A stretch of DNA of 37,008 bases, taken from assembly GCA_964512305.1 (NCBI GenBank), contig CAZEIW010000174.1:1-37008 (forward strand), given 5' to 3'. The DNA comes from CAZEIW01 sp964512305 (GTDB lineage Bacteria; Pseudomonadota; Gammaproteobacteria; Burkholderiales; Burkholderiaceae_F). This document shows, piece by piece, positions 1-8,669 of the stretch; within the stretch, counting starts at the first letter, position 1; the number at the start of each line of letters is the position of its first letter. The position numbers and the translations under genes are program-made. The notes under the pieces are model-generated. The model did no database searches, was not told the DNA's origin, and was given only the letters and a program-made list of their open reading frames with translations.

Positions 1-466
1 CCAGGATCCAGAGCGGCACGGCCTGCGCCAGGCGCAGCCGTGACAGCGCCACGCGGCGCTTCTGTCCCTGCGACAGATGCCGCGCCAGCACGTCGTGGAA
101 GGATCCCAGGCCGAGCTCGGCGAGCGCCTCGGCGGTCCGCGCCGGCGAGGCATCGCGCGCGGCGATCGCCGCCGCGAGGAGCACGTTCTCGGCCGCGGTC
201 AGATCGTCCTTGACCCCGTTCAGGTGGCCGACGTAGATCAGGTCGGCGCCGAACTCGTCGCGCGCCCGCCGTATGTCGCGGCCGCGCCAGCGCACCTCGC
301 CCGCCGTCGGCGCCAGCAGGCCGCACAGGATCCGCAGCAGGCTCGTCTTGCCCGCCCCGTTGTCGCCGGCGATGTGCAGGCATTCGCCCGGCGCGAGGGC
401 GAACCGCAGCTGCTCGAACAGCAGCCGTTCGCCTCGCACGCAACGAAGATCGATGCTTTCAAGCAT
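1..466 (-). CDS. ccmA: CcmA, haem exporter ATP-binding subunit (5' part; 3' end outside window)
   Basis: This is the ATPase of the CcmABCD system, which loads haem onto CcmE for cytochrome c maturation at the inner membrane. About 155 residues are visible, starting MLESIDLRCVRGERLLFEQ. The Walker A GDNGAGKTS is near residue 34. The stretch YVGHLNGVKDDLTAAEN is the CcmA hallmark (GH..GVK..LTA.EN) and separates it from generic ABC ATPases. The signature loop is LSQGQKRR, where many ABC proteins have LSGGQ. The window starts just after the Walker B start (LWILD), so the C-terminal quarter and the expected ccmB are not visible. The ATG at 464-466 is the only sensible start. Family is near certain from the motifs. 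The 218 bp upstream, to ispF, show no gene. Confidence 0.88.
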   Translation of the reverse strand, partial: MLESIDLRCVRGERLLFEQLRFALAPGECLHIAGDNGAGKTSLLRILCGLLAPTAGEVRWRGRDIRRARDEFGADLIYVGHLNGVKDDLTAAENVLLAAAIAARDASPARTAEALAELGLGSFHDVLARHLSQGQKRRVALSRLRLAQAVPLWIL

Positions 467-684
467 TGAAGGGCGATCCGCCGGACCCGGCGCAAAGGCG
501 GCAAGGGTAAGCGAAACCGCAAAGGGCGCCAAGCGACGCCCCCGACGCAGCCTCGGCGCCGCGGCGGTCCGCGTCGAATCGAGGCCGGCGGCGGCGGTGG
601 CGCGGTCGGGCTCCTGCCGCCTGCGCGTTCCGGTCGCCTTCGCCGGGCGCGCGCAGCCTGGACCCGGCGACCGGCACGCGCGCG

Positions 685-1173
685 TCAGTCGTCCGACATC
701 AGCAGGACGACCGCGTACGCGGCGATCCCCTCGCCGCGCCCGGCGAATCCGAGCTTCTCGGTCGTCTTGCCCTTGATGCCGATCCGATCGACGTCGATCG
801 CCAGCACGCCCGCGATCGACGCCCGCATCGCGTCGACATGAGGGGCGATCCTGGGTTGCTGGGCGACCACTGTGCAGTCGATGTTGACGATGCGCCACCC
901 GGCGTCGAACACGCGCCGCGCCACCGCGGCCAGCAGCTGGCGGCTGTCGGCGTCCTTGTGGCGCGCGTCGGTGTCGGGGAACAGGCGGCCGATGTCGCCC
1001 ATCGCGGCGGCGCCGAGCAGCGCGTCGGCGATCGCGTGCAGCAGCACGTCGGCATCGGAGTGTCCCAGCAGACCGCCGGCGTGCGCCAGCTCGACGCCAC
1101 CGATGACCAGGCGCCTTCCGGGCACGAGCGCGTGCACGTCGAACCCCTGCCCGATCCGTATCCGGCCAGGCAT
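685..1173 (-). CDS. ispF: IspF, 2-C-methyl-D-erythritol 2,4-cyclodiphosphate synthase
   Basis: IspF converts CDP-methylerythritol 2-phosphate to the cyclic diphosphate with release of CMP, in the MEP pathway of isoprenoid synthesis. The protein is 162 residues, the normal family length. The metal ligands are visible: D12 and H14 in GFDVHAL and H46 in SDADVLLHAI, equivalent to D8/H10/H42 of E. coli IspF. The C-terminal TTEKLGFAGRGEGIAAYA is also typical. The gene follows ispD by 6 bp, so the two are cotranscribed. This ispD-ispF pair, divergent from mfd, is common in betaproteobacteria. Nothing is unusual. Confidence 0.97.
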   Translation of the reverse strand: MPGRIRIGQGFDVHALVPGRRLVIGGVELAHAGGLLGHSDADVLLHAIADALLGAAAMGDIGRLFPDTDARHKDADSRQLLAAVARRVFDAGWRIVNIDCTVVAQQPRIAPHVDAMRASIAGVLAIDVDRIGIKGKTTEKLGFAGRGEGIAAYAVVLLMSDD

Positions 1174-1179
1174 CGCCGC

Positions 1180-1881
1180 TCACCACCTACCCTGCGCGCG
1201 CAGGATCGCCTCCGCGAGGCCCCAGTCCTGCCTCGTGGTGACCTTCAGATTCGACGCCAGACCGGCAACGAGCCGCGGTCTGAGCCCCAGGCGCTCGACC
1301 GCCGCCGCTTCGTCGGTGATCGCGGCGAGGTCCGTGACCGATTCGAGCGCGCGCGCGAGCAGGCCGACGCGGAACATCTGCGGCGTCAGTGCCCGCCACA
1401 GCCCGCCGCGCTCGACCGTGCCCGCGATGCGGCCGCCGGACTCGCGCTTGAGGGTATCGGCGACCGCCAGCGCCAGGATGCCGCCCTGTTCGTCGCCATT
1501 GCGGCGATCGGCTTCGACGGCATCGATCAGCGCGGCCAGCTCGTCGCGCGCCAGGCACGGCCGCGCCGCGTCGTGCACCAGCACGAAGTCGTCTTCCCGC
1601 GCGGCCAGCGCGCGCAGCCCGTTGCGCACGCTCTCGGCACGCGATGCGCCGCCCGCGCCCGCGATCGCCACTCGCGCAGGCAGCGCCAGCGCGCGCGCTC
1701 GATCGTCGCCCGGCGCGGTCACGACCGTCACCTGCTCGACGCGCGGGTCGGCGAGCAGCGCCTGCACCGACCATTCGAGCAGGGTTCGACCGGCCAGCGA
1801 CAGGTACTGCTTGGGCCGATCGGCGCCCATGCGGCTGCCGCTGCCGGCGGCGGGGATGAGGCCCACGATTCGAATCGGCAA
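1180..1881 (-). CDS. ispD: IspD, 2-C-methyl-D-erythritol 4-phosphate cytidylyltransferase
   Basis: IspD transfers CMP from CTP to methylerythritol 4-phosphate, two steps before IspF. The nucleotide-binding N-terminus GLIPAAGSGSRMGADRPKQY is diagnostic, followed by VLVHDAARPCL and the ALTPQMFR motif. The open frame runs upstream to 2154, through the mfd promoter and 5' end, so the real start is internal. I chose the TTG at 1879-1881 (MPIRIVGLIPAAG), which has GGAAG nine bases upstream. A GTG at 1866 would also keep the domain. The TTG gives 233 residues, normal for the family. It is the first gene of the ispDF unit. The function is secure and the start is moderately sure. Confidence 0.93.
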   Translation of the reverse strand: MPIRIVGLIPAAGSGSRMGADRPKQYLSLAGRTLLEWSVQALLADPRVEQVTVVTAPGDDRARALALPARVAIAGAGGASRAESVRNGLRALAAREDDFVLVHDAARPCLARDELAALIDAVEADRRNGDEQGGILALAVADTLKRESGGRIAGTVERGGLWRALTPQMFRVGLLARALESVTDLAAITDEAAAVERLGLRPRLVAGLASNLKVTTRQDWGLAEAILRAQGRW

Positions 1882-1946
1882 GGTGCGCAGCTTCCGGTCT
1901 CGGAACAAGCCGCGCGCGAGCGAAGAGGCGCGCGTGCGTCCAACCC

Positions 1947-1952
1947 TATAAT
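1947..1952 (+). promoter_or_regulatory. mfd: Probable -10 box of the mfd promoter
   Basis: A perfect TATAAT lies 21 bases before the mfd ATG, in an otherwise GC-rich gap. No good TTGACA is seen 16-18 bases upstream, so the -35 is weak or the promoter is activator-aided. The predicted transcript leader is only about 15 bases. The same AT-rich spot read on the minus strand gives TATTAT and may also serve ispD. Confidence 0.5.
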
Positions 1953-1973
1953 AGCGGCCCACCTGCGGTACCG

Positions 1974-4900
1974 ATGCCGATTTCAGAGCCGATTGAAGCA
2001 AAGCAGACCGAACGCACGCGCGGCCCGTCGACTGCACGCGGGCCGGAAACGGGCCGCTTCGAGCTGACGCTGCCCGAGCTGCGCGCGGGAGAGCGTTACG
2101 CGATCGCGCGTCCGCCCGGGTCGGGCGACGCGCTGCTGCTGGGGCGCCAGGCATCGGCGGCCCGGGCGCGCGGCCAGCTGACGCTGGTCGTTTGCGCCGA
2201 TGCGCTCGACGCGCAGCGCCTGACCGAGGAACTGCCCTATTTCGAGCCGCGCCTCGAAGTGCATGCGCTGCCGGACTGGGAGACGCTGCCCTACGACATC
2301 CTGTCGCCTCACCAGGACCTCGTCTCCGAGCGCCTCGAGACCCTTTACCGTCTGATGTCGCGCGGCGCGCCGCAGCCGCAGGCCGAGATCGACGTGCTGG
2401 TGGTCGCGGCGACCACCGCGCTGGCGCGCCTGACCCCGCCCGAATTCATCGCCGCGCGCACCTTCTATTTCCGCCAGGGCGACACGATCGATCCGGATCG
2501 CCTTCGCGCGCAGATGGTGATGGCCGGATACCAGCACGTCTCGCAGGTGGTCGCGCCGGGCGAGTTCTCGATCCGCGGCGGGTTGATCGACCTGTTTCCG
2601 ACCGGGTCGGCGGTCCCGTACCGCCTCGATCTGCTCGATGCGATGATCGAGACCATCCGGACCTTCGATCCGGACACGCAGCGCAGCCTGTATCCCGTAC
2701 CGCAGGTGCGGCTGCTGCCGGGGCGCGAATTTCCGTTCGACGAGGCCTCGCGCGGCGCCTTCCGCGGGCGCTGGCGCGAGCAGTTCGAGGGCGACCCGAG
2801 CCGCGCGCCGCTTTATCGCGACGTCGGCAACGGCATACCGACCGCGGGAATCGAGTACTACCTGCCGCTTTTCTTCGAGCGCACCGCGACGCTCGCCGAC
2901 TACCTGCCGGCACATGCGCAGGTGGTGCTGCTCGGCGACGTCGAGGCCGCCTGCAGGCGGTTCTCCACCGAAACCGCCGAGCGTTTCCGCTTTCTCGCCC
3001 GCGACACGCTGCGCCCGTGCCTGCCGCCGGAGCGGCTGTTCATGAACGCCGAGCAGTTCTTCGCCGGCATCAAGCCGTTCGCGCGCCTGGCCGTCACCGA
3101 ATCCCACGGCGCCGCGCCGGCTCCGGCCGGGCCCGAACCGGACTTCGCGCCGCTGCCGGCGCTGGCGATCGACCGCAAGGCACCCGACCCGCTGCAGCAG
3201 ATGCGCGCCTGGAGCGCCCGATTCGACGGTCGCGTGCTGCTGGTCGCGGATTCGCCCGGGCGCCGCGAGACGATCTCGCAACTGCTCACCGACGCCCGCT
3301 TCGAATTCGCCGACAGCGCCGATTTCGACGCCTTCGCCGCCGGCGACGCGCGCGTCGCGCTCGGGATCGCCCCGCTGCACCAGGGCTTCACCCTGCCGCG
3401 CGCGAAGCTGGCGATCGTGACCGAGGCCGAGCTGTACGCGGCCAGCCCGCGCCGGCTGCGCCAGCGCCACCGCGAGCGGGCGTCCAACGTCGACGCGATG
3501 GTGCGCGACCTCGCCGAGCTGCGCGTCGGCGACCCGGTCGTCCACGTCGAGCACGGCATCGGGCGCTACCTCGGCCTCGAATCGCTCGATCTCGGCGAGG
3601 GCGCGGCCGAATTCCTGCATCTCGAATACGCTCGCGAGGCCAAGCTCTACGTCCCGGTGGCGCAGCTGCACCTGATCGGTCGCTACAGCGGCGCCGACCC
3701 GGCGGCCGCGCCGCTGCACACGCTCGGGTCGGGCGACTGGGAGCGGGCGCGACGCAGGGCGGCGCGCCTGGTGCGCGACACGGCGGCCGAGCTGCTCAAC
3801 CTGTATGCGGCGCGCGCCGCGCGCCAGGGTCACGCCTTCGCGTTCGCCGAGCGCGACTACGCGGCCTTCGCCGAGGGATTCGCCTTCGAGGAGACCCCCG
3901 ACCAGCAGGCTGCGATCGAGGCCGTGCTGCGGGACATGCGGGCGGGATTCCCGATGGATCGCCTGGTCTGCGGCGACGTCGGCTTCGGCAAGACCGAGGT
4001 CGCGCTGCGAGCGGCGTTCGCGGCGGTCGCGGACGGAAAGCAGGTGGCGGTGCTGTGCCCGACGACGCTGCTCGCCGAGCAGCACGCGCAGACGTTTCGC
4101 GACCGCTTCGCTGACTGGCCCGTGCGCATCGTCGAGCTGTCGCGCTTCCGGTCGGCGAAGGAGTCGGCGCAAGCGCTCGAAGGGCTGCGCGCCGGAGCGA
4201 TCGACATCGCGATCGGCACCCACAAGCTGCTGTCGCGCGACGTCGGATTCGCGCACCTCGGGCTCGTGATCATCGACGAGGAGCACCGCTTCGGCGTGCG
4301 CCAGAAGGAGCGCCTGAAGGCGCTGCGCGCCGAGGTCGACGTGCTGACGCTGACGGCGACCCCGATCCCGCGCACGCTCGCGATGTCGCTCGAGGGCATC
4401 CGCGACTTCTCGGTCATCGCCACGGCGCCGCAGCGGCGCCTCGCGATCAAGACCTTCGTGCGCCAGGAGAGCGCGAGCCTGATCCGCGAGGCGTGCCTGC
4501 GCGAGCTCAAGCGCGGCGGCCAGATCTACTTCCTGCACAACGAGGTCGAGACCATCGGGACCCGCCGCGCGCGCCTGGCCGAGCTGCTTCCCGAGGCCGG
4601 CATCCGGATCGCGCACGGGCAGATGGCCGAGCGGGAGCTGGAGCACGTGATGCGGGACTTCTACCAGCAGCGCTTCAACCTGCTGCTGTGCACGACCATC
4701 ATCGAGACCGGCATCGACGTGCCGACCGCGAACACGATCCTGATCCACCGCGCCGACCGCTTCGGTCTTGCCCAGCTGCACCAGCTGCGCGGGCGCGTCG
4801 GCCGCTCGCACCACCAGGCCTACGCCTACCTGATGATCGAGGAAGGCGGCCTCACCAAGAATGCCGAGAAGCGGCTGGAGGCGATCCAGAACCTCGAGGA

Positions 4901-5516
4901 GCTCGGCAGCGGGTTCTACCTGGCGATGCACGACCTCGAGATCCGCGGCGCCGGCGAGGTGCTCGGCGAGGCGCAGTCGGGCAACCTGCAGGAGGTCGGC
5001 TTCGACCTCTACACGCAGATGCTCAACGCCGCGGTGCGCGCGCTGCGCAGCGGGCGCGAACCCGACCTGATGCAGCCGTTCGCGGCGGTCACCGAGATCA
5101 ATCTGCACGTTCCGGCGCTGCTGCCGTCGGACTATGTCGGCGACGTGCACCAGCGCCTGTCGCTCTACAAGAAGTTCGCGTCGGCGGCCGACGAGGATGC
5201 GCTGATCCTGCTGCAGGAGGAGCTGGCCGACCGGTTCGGCAAGCCGCCGCCGCCGGCGCGCGCGCTGATCGAGACGCATCGCCTGCGCCTGGCCGCCGAG
5301 CCGCTGGGCGTGCGGCGGATCGACGCCGGACCGGGCAATATCGTGCTCCAGTTCGTGCCCCAGCCACCGATCGACCCGGCCCGCATCATCCAGCTGATCC
5401 AGCGCGACCGGCACGTGCGGCTCGCCGGCCCCGACCGGCTCCGCATCGAGAATCCGGCCGCCGAGCTCGACGCGCGCCTGCACCAGGTGCGCGCGGTTTT
5501 CAAGGCGCTCGCGTGA
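1974..5516 (+). CDS. mfd: Mfd, transcription-repair coupling factor
   Basis: Mfd removes RNA polymerase stalled at DNA lesions by ATP-driven translocation and recruits UvrA for nucleotide excision repair. The protein is 1180 residues, close to the usual 1150. The N-terminal UvrB-like module contains DWETLPYDILSPHQDLVSER. The RNA polymerase-interacting domain is near residues 515-575 (GDPVVHVEHGIGRYLGLE). The translocase has Walker A GDVGFGKT (667-674), DEEH (768-771), TATPIPRTL, and QLRGRVGRS in the second RecA lobe. The C-terminal TRCF domain contains LPSDYVGDVHQRLSLYK. The N-terminus carries about 30 extra polar residues. It is followed by serB with a possible 4-base overlap. Identification is certain. 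Confidence 0.98.
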   Translation: MPISEPIEAKQTERTRGPSTARGPETGRFELTLPELRAGERYAIARPPGSGDALLLGRQASAARARGQLTLVVCADALDAQRLTEELPYFEPRLEVHALPDWETLPYDILSPHQDLVSERLETLYRLMSRGAPQPQAEIDVLVVAATTALARLTPPEFIAARTFYFRQGDTIDPDRLRAQMVMAGYQHVSQVVAPGEFSIRGGLIDLFPTGSAVPYRLDLLDAMIETIRTFDPDTQRSLYPVPQVRLLPGREFPFDEASRGAFRGRWREQFEGDPSRAPLYRDVGNGIPTAGIEYYLPLFFERTATLADYLPAHAQVVLLGDVEAACRRFSTETAERFRFLARDTLRPCLPPERLFMNAEQFFAGIKPFARLAVTESHGAAPAPAGPEPDFAPLPALAIDRKAPDPLQQMRAWSARFDGRVLLVADSPGRRETISQLLTDARFEFADSADFDAFAAGDARVALGIAPLHQGFTLPRAKLAIVTEAELYAASPRRLRQRHRERASNVDAMVRDLAELRVGDPVVHVEHGIGRYLGLESLDLGEGAAEFLHLEYAREAKLYVPVAQLHLIGRYSGADPAAAPLHTLGSGDWERARRRAARLVRDTAAELLNLYAARAARQGHAFAFAERDYAAFAEGFAFEETPDQQAAIEAVLRDMRAGFPMDRLVCGDVGFGKTEVALRAAFAAVADGKQVAVLCPTTLLAEQHAQTFRDRFADWPVRIVELSRFRSAKESAQALEGLRAGAIDIAIGTHKLLSRDVGFAHLGLVIIDEEHRFGVRQKERLKALRAEVDVLTLTATPIPRTLAMSLEGIRDFSVIATAPQRRLAIKTFVRQESASLIREACLRELKRGGQIYFLHNEVETIGTRRARLAELLPEAGIRIAHGQMAERELEHVMRDFYQQRFNLLLCTTIIETGIDVPTANTILIHRADRFGLAQLHQLRGRVGRSHHQAYAYLMIEEGGLTKNAEKRLEAIQNLEELGSGFYLAMHDLEIRGAGEVLGEAQSGNLQEVGFDLYTQMLNAAVRALRSGREPDLMQPFAAVTEINLHVPALLPSDYVGDVHQRLSLYKKFASAADEDALILLQEELADRFGKPPPPARALIETHRLRLAAEPLGVRRIDAGPGNIVLQFVPQPPIDPARIIQLIQRDRHVRLAGPDRLRIENPAAELDARLHQVRAVFKALA

Positions 5517-5542
5517 GCGGCGCCGCGACGGCCCCCGCAGCG

Positions 5543-6409
5543 ATGGACCTGATCGTCCAGTCGCCCGAGCTTGCCGACGGCGCGGTCGATGCGTTCCGCG
5601 TCGCCTGCCCCGCCATGACGCTGCGCCGGCGGCCGGGCTCGGCGCGCCTGCTTGCCGTGCAAGACGATGCGCGCACGCGCCAGGCGGCCGCCGCGCTCGG
5701 CGCCTACTGGCGCTGCGATGTCGCCTTCGTCGCATCCGACCTCGCGCTGGCCCATTTTCGAGCGCTCGCCATCGACATGGATTCGACGCTGATCACGATC
5801 GAGTGCATCGACGAGCTCGCCGCTCTCGCCGGCCGCGGCCCGGCGGTGGCGGCGATCACCGAGGCGGCGATGCGAGGCGAGATCCGCGACTACGGCGACA
5901 GCCTGCGGCGCCGCGTGGCCCTGCTCGCCGGCGCCGATGCGGCGCTGCTCGATCGCGTTGCCGCCGAGCGCCTGCGATTGTCGCCCGGCGCCGAGCGCCT
6001 CGTGGCGGCGGCACGGAAGACGGGCCTGCGCACGCTGCTGGTCTCCGGCGGCTTCACGCACTTCACCGGCATCCTGAAGCAGCGGCTCGGATTCGACGTC
6101 GCGCGCGCCAACGTGATCGAGATCGCCGATGGGCGGCTGACCGGGCGCGTGTCGGGTCCGCCCGAGGCCGCCGGCGACATCGTCGATGCCGCCGGGAAAG
6201 CGCGCGCGCTGCGCGAGTTGTGCGCGCAGGCGGGCTTCGGCACCGACCGGGCGATCGCGGTCGGCGACGGCGCCAACGACCTCGAGCTGCTCGCGGCAGC
6301 CGGACTTTCCGTCGCCTACCGGGCCAAGCCGGTCGTGCAGGAGCAGGCGTTGCTGACGCTCAACTACAGCGGCCTCGACGGGGTACTCAACTGGTTCTCG
6401 GACATGTAA
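5543..6409 (+). CDS. serB: SerB, phosphoserine phosphatase
   Basis: SerB hydrolyses O-phosphoserine in the last step of serine synthesis. The HAD-superfamily motifs are clear: DMDSTLI with nucleophile D78 and acid D80, LLVSGGFTHF (motif II), K in KARALRE, and GDGANDLEL (motif III). About 75 N-terminal residues precede the HAD core, as in proteobacterial SerB. The ATG start gives 288 residues. An in-frame GTG at 5513 overlaps the mfd stop as GTGA and would add 10 residues (VSGAATAPAA); the ATG has no obvious ribosome-binding site, so coupled initiation at the GTG is a real alternative. The mfd-serB order is familiar in Burkholderiales. Function is secure. Confidence 0.96.
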   Translation: MDLIVQSPELADGAVDAFRVACPAMTLRRRPGSARLLAVQDDARTRQAAAALGAYWRCDVAFVASDLALAHFRALAIDMDSTLITIECIDELAALAGRGPAVAAITEAAMRGEIRDYGDSLRRRVALLAGADAALLDRVAAERLRLSPGAERLVAAARKTGLRTLLVSGGFTHFTGILKQRLGFDVARANVIEIADGRLTGRVSGPPEAAGDIVDAAGKARALRELCAQAGFGTDRAIAVGDGANDLELLAAAGLSVAYRAKPVVQEQALLTLNYSGLDGVLNWFSDM

Positions 6410-6426
6410 CCTCTGCGGCGCGCGAA

Positions 6427-6440
6427 CTCCCCTCTCCCGC
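6427..6440. repeat. Half copy of the CCCTCTCCCGC hairpin repeat
   Basis: CTCCCCTCTCCCGC here matches the left arm of the perfect hairpin at 16306-16332 and the one at 36868-36891, but the right arm is missing. It lies in the 45-bp gap between serB and the next gene. Confidence 0.55.
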
Positions 6441-6454
6441 CAGGTAGAAACCCA

Positions 6455-6799
6455 ATGGCAACGCCCGCCGAAGTGCCGGACGACCCGGCCGCCCGAAACA
6501 AGAACGTGGCGCTGGTCGTCTATGTGCTTTATGCCCTGTCGTTCCTGTACGGCATCACGATGATCATTGGCGTGATCATCGCCTACGTGAAACGCGACGA
6601 CGTCCGCGGCACCTGGCTCGAGAGCCACTTTCGCTGGCAGATCGCCACCTTCTGGTGGGGCCTGCTGTTCGGCGTGATCGGGCTCGTGCTGGCACTGGCC
6701 CTGGTCGGCTTCGTGGTGCTGTTCGCGGTCTGGGTCTGGGCGATCTACCGCGTCGTCAAAGGCTGGCTGCGCCTGAACGACGGGCGGCCGGTCGAGTGA
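6455..6799 (+). CDS. Small membrane protein, DUF4870/Tic20-like
   Basis: This 114-residue protein is mostly hydrophobic, with three likely membrane helices: about 19-43 (VALVVYVLYALSFLYGITMI), 66-82 and 84-102. Between them is a conserved-looking polar loop, KRDDVRGTWLESHFRWQI. The pattern of a short acidic N-terminus and the motif W.ESHFRWQI.TFWWGL is that of small inner-membrane proteins often annotated as hypothetical transmembrane or DUF4870-like in Burkholderiales. No catalytic motif is seen. It sits between serB and the EamA exporter, and its stop overlaps a possible GTG start of the latter (GTGA at 6796-6799). Expression as a real gene is likely; function is unknown. Confidence 0.8.
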   Translation: MATPAEVPDDPAARNKNVALVVYVLYALSFLYGITMIIGVIIAYVKRDDVRGTWLESHFRWQIATFWWGLLFGVIGLVLALALVGFVVLFAVWVWAIYRVVKGWLRLNDGRPVE

Positions 6800-6849
6800 G
6801 CCGCGCAAGCGGCGCCGCAGACCCGCGACAGCGCGAAGACGACGCCGGC

Positions 6850-7722
6850 ATGGCGGGCACGTCCGCGCGCCCGGCCGCCCTGGCGGCGGCGCTGTGTGCG
6901 CTCGGCGCGGTCGCGCTCTGGAGCCTGCTCGCGGCGCTGGCGGTCGGCCTGAGGGCGGTGCCGCCGTTTCTGCTGCTCGCGCTTGCGCTGGGCGGCGCGG
7001 GGCTCGCCAGCTCGCCCGCATGGCGGCGCTGGCGCATCGTCCCGGCGACACTCGCGCTCGGCGTTGCCGGCCTGTTCGGATTTCACCTGCTGCTGTTCCT
7101 GGCATTGCGCCGCGCGCCGGCCGTGCAGGCGAACCTCGTCAACTACCTCTGGCCGTTGCTCATCGTGCTCCTGGCTCCGCTCGTGCTGCCGGGCGAGCGC
7201 CTCACCGCGCGTCACGTGCTTGCCGGCGCCTGCGGATTCCTGGGTGCTGCGCTCGCGATCACCGGCGGGCACCTTGCGGTGGACCCCGCTTATGCGGGCG
7301 GCTACACGCTCGCGGCGGCGTCGGCGCTGACGTGGGCGCTGTATTCGCTGCTGAGCAAACGGGTCGCGCCGTTCCCGACGGCTGCGGTCGGCATGTTCTG
7401 CACGGGCGCTGCGGTGCTGGCGGCCGCGCTCCATCTCGCCCTTGAGCCGGCCTATTGGCCGTCGCCTCGGGAATGGGTCCTGATCGGCGTGCTGGCGGCC
7501 GGGCCGATGGGGGCCGCGTTCTTTCTATGGGACGCGGCGCTCAAGCGTGGCCGGCCGGCCGCGGTTGGAGCCCTGTCCTACCTCACGCCGGTCGGCTCGA
7601 CGCTGACGCTGGCGCTTGCCGGGTCCGGCCGGATCGACGCGACGATCGCGCTCGCCGCAGCGCTCGTGGTCGGGGGCGCCGTGCTCGGAGCACGCCCCAC
7701 CCGGCCGCCGGAATCGGTTTAA
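6850..7722 (+). CDS. DMT-superfamily (EamA) exporter, YddG-like
   Basis: This is an inner-membrane drug/metabolite transporter with two EamA repeats and about ten membrane helices in 290 residues. The stretch VQANLVNYLWPLLIVLLAP closes the first half of the fold and closely resembles the NYLWP region of YddG aromatic amino acid exporters. SYLTPVGSTLTLAL marks the equivalent place in the second repeat. Substrate cannot be fixed from sequence; export of amino acids or related compounds is a reasonable inference. I used the ATG at 6850. An in-frame GTG at 6796 overlaps the previous stop and would add 18 polar residues. It is the last gene of the mfd-serB run. Confidence 0.88.
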   Translation: MAGTSARPAALAAALCALGAVALWSLLAALAVGLRAVPPFLLLALALGGAGLASSPAWRRWRIVPATLALGVAGLFGFHLLLFLALRRAPAVQANLVNYLWPLLIVLLAPLVLPGERLTARHVLAGACGFLGAALAITGGHLAVDPAYAGGYTLAAASALTWALYSLLSKRVAPFPTAAVGMFCTGAAVLAAALHLALEPAYWPSPREWVLIGVLAAGPMGAAFFLWDAALKRGRPAAVGALSYLTPVGSTLTLALAGSGRIDATIALAAALVVGGAVLGARPTRPPESV

Positions 7723-7761
7723 GCTGTTGACTTCCAACCGGAATTTCAGTCAGGGGAAGCG

Positions 7762-7983
7762 ATGCCGATCTACGAGTACGCCTGCCAGACGTGTCGGCGC
7801 GAATTCGAATTGCTGGTTCGCAACGGCGGTCCCGCGCCGGAATGTCCCGAGTGTCATGGCCACGCACTCGACCGCAAGCTGTCGGCATTCGCGCCACCTC
7901 CCAGTTCCGCCGCCCGGCCGCAGGCCCTCGGTCCGTGCGCGACCTGCGGCGACCCCAACGGCCCCTGCAGGATGGCCGGCTAG
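7762..7983 (+). CDS. FmdB-family zinc-ribbon protein
   Basis: This 73-residue protein begins MPIYEYACQTC, the typical opening of the FmdB/CxxC_CxxC_SSSS regulatory family. Two knuckles, C8/C11 and C28/C31 (ECPEC), form the zinc ribbon. A second cysteine group (GPCATCGDPNGPC) near the C-terminus is common in the family. A good ribosome-binding site, GGGGAAG, lies just before the ATG. The family was first linked to formamidase regulation in Methylophilus, but the role of most members is unknown. The next gene starts 36 bp downstream on the same strand and may be cotranscribed. Confidence 0.93.
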   Translation: MPIYEYACQTCRREFELLVRNGGPAPECPECHGHALDRKLSAFAPPPSSAARPQALGPCATCGDPNGPCRMAG

Positions 7984-8019
7984 CCGTCGCGACGGCTTTC
8001 CCCGCGAAGGCCGGCCCTC

Positions 8020-8565
8020 ATGACGACGGTCGCCGCAAAGCCGCTGTCGGCGTATCCGTGGTTGATCCGTCTTTTCTTCTGGAAGCAGAAGCGCACCTAC
8101 GGTCGTGTGCTCGATCCGGGCCTGCTGTGGGGCCGCTCGCCGTGGGTGTTCGGCGCGGTCGCCCTGCTGTACGGCGCGCTCGACCGGCGCTCCTCGCCCC
8201 TCGATCCGGCCTTGCGGGCGCTGGTCACGGTGCGGGTTTCGCAGATCAATCATTGCGCGTTCTGCGTCGACATCAACTCCGCGACGCTGCTCAAGCGAGG
8301 CGTCGCGGTAGAGAAGATCGACGCGCTCGCGAACTGGCGCGACAGCGCGGCGTTCGACGCCGCGGAGCGGGTTGCGCTCGAGTACGCCGAGGCGGTGACC
8401 CTCAACCAGGTCGATGACGATCTGCGCCAACGCATCAAGGAGCGCTGGGACGAGGAGGCCGTGGTCGAGTTGACCGGACTGATCGCCTTCCAGAACCTGT
8501 CGTCGAAGTTCAACGCGGCACTGGACGTTCCGTCCCAGGGCTTTTGCCGCATCGGCGGGGCCTAG
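8020..8565 (+). CDS. Carboxymuconolactone decarboxylase/AhpD-like protein
   Basis: The protein has 181 residues. The core ALRALVTVRVSQINHCAFC is the AhpD/CMD signature, with the redox pair C79-x-x-C82 and a following His-less helix (VDINSATLLKRG). In AhpD-type members the CxxC pair carries peroxidase-linked disulfide chemistry, while true decarboxylases lack it, so a redox or alkylhydroperoxidase-like role fits better than aromatic catabolism. The N-terminal 45 residues (YPWLIRLFFWKQKRTYG) are hydrophobic and basic, possibly a membrane-associated helix. It lies directly upstream of the MarR regulator, which has its own promoter. MarR proteins often control peroxide or organic hydroperoxide defence, so a functional link is plausible but unproven. 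Confidence 0.88.
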   Translation: MTTVAAKPLSAYPWLIRLFFWKQKRTYGRVLDPGLLWGRSPWVFGAVALLYGALDRRSSPLDPALRALVTVRVSQINHCAFCVDINSATLLKRGVAVEKIDALANWRDSAAFDAAERVALEYAEAVTLNQVDDDLRQRIKERWDEEAVVELTGLIAFQNLSSKFNAALDVPSQGFCRIGGA

Positions 8566-8628
8566 ACCGGCGCCTGCCGGCGTCCCGCATTCTTGCGTTG
8601 CCTGATATCGGCGCACCACGTCCGTCCA

Positions 8629-8657
8629 TTGACAGCGACACGTCATAGCTATACTAT
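8629..8657 (+). promoter_or_regulatory. Strong sigma-70 promoter of the marR gene
   Basis: A perfect -35 TTGACA at 8629-8634 is followed after 17 bases by TACTAT (8652-8657); an overlapping TATACT at 8650-8655 is closer to consensus but only 15 bases away. With the 17-bp spacing the transcription start falls at about 8664, which is the A of the marR ATG. The mRNA would therefore be leaderless or almost so, and no ribosome-binding site is seen. Confidence 0.75.
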
Positions 8658-8669
8658 TCATATATGAAT
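8656..8669. promoter_or_regulatory. Palindromic operator overlapping the marR start codon
   Basis: ATTCATATATGAAT is a perfect 14-bp palindrome covering the end of the -10 region and the marR start codon. It is AT-rich in a GC-rich genome. A 13/14 match occurs at 9140-9153, downstream of marR. Position and symmetry fit autorepression by the MarR dimer. Confidence 0.7.

Noticed and set aside
467..684. A small gene between ispF and ccmA
   Set aside because: Short frames there are Arg-rich, lack ribosome-binding sites and resemble no family; I see nothing supported in this gap.
1983..5735. Very long open frame on the minus strand opposite mfd (about 1250 codons)
   Set aside because: It is a by-product of GC-rich codon bias: the translation is Arg/Ala/Gln-rich with no domain, while mfd on the other strand is unmistakable.
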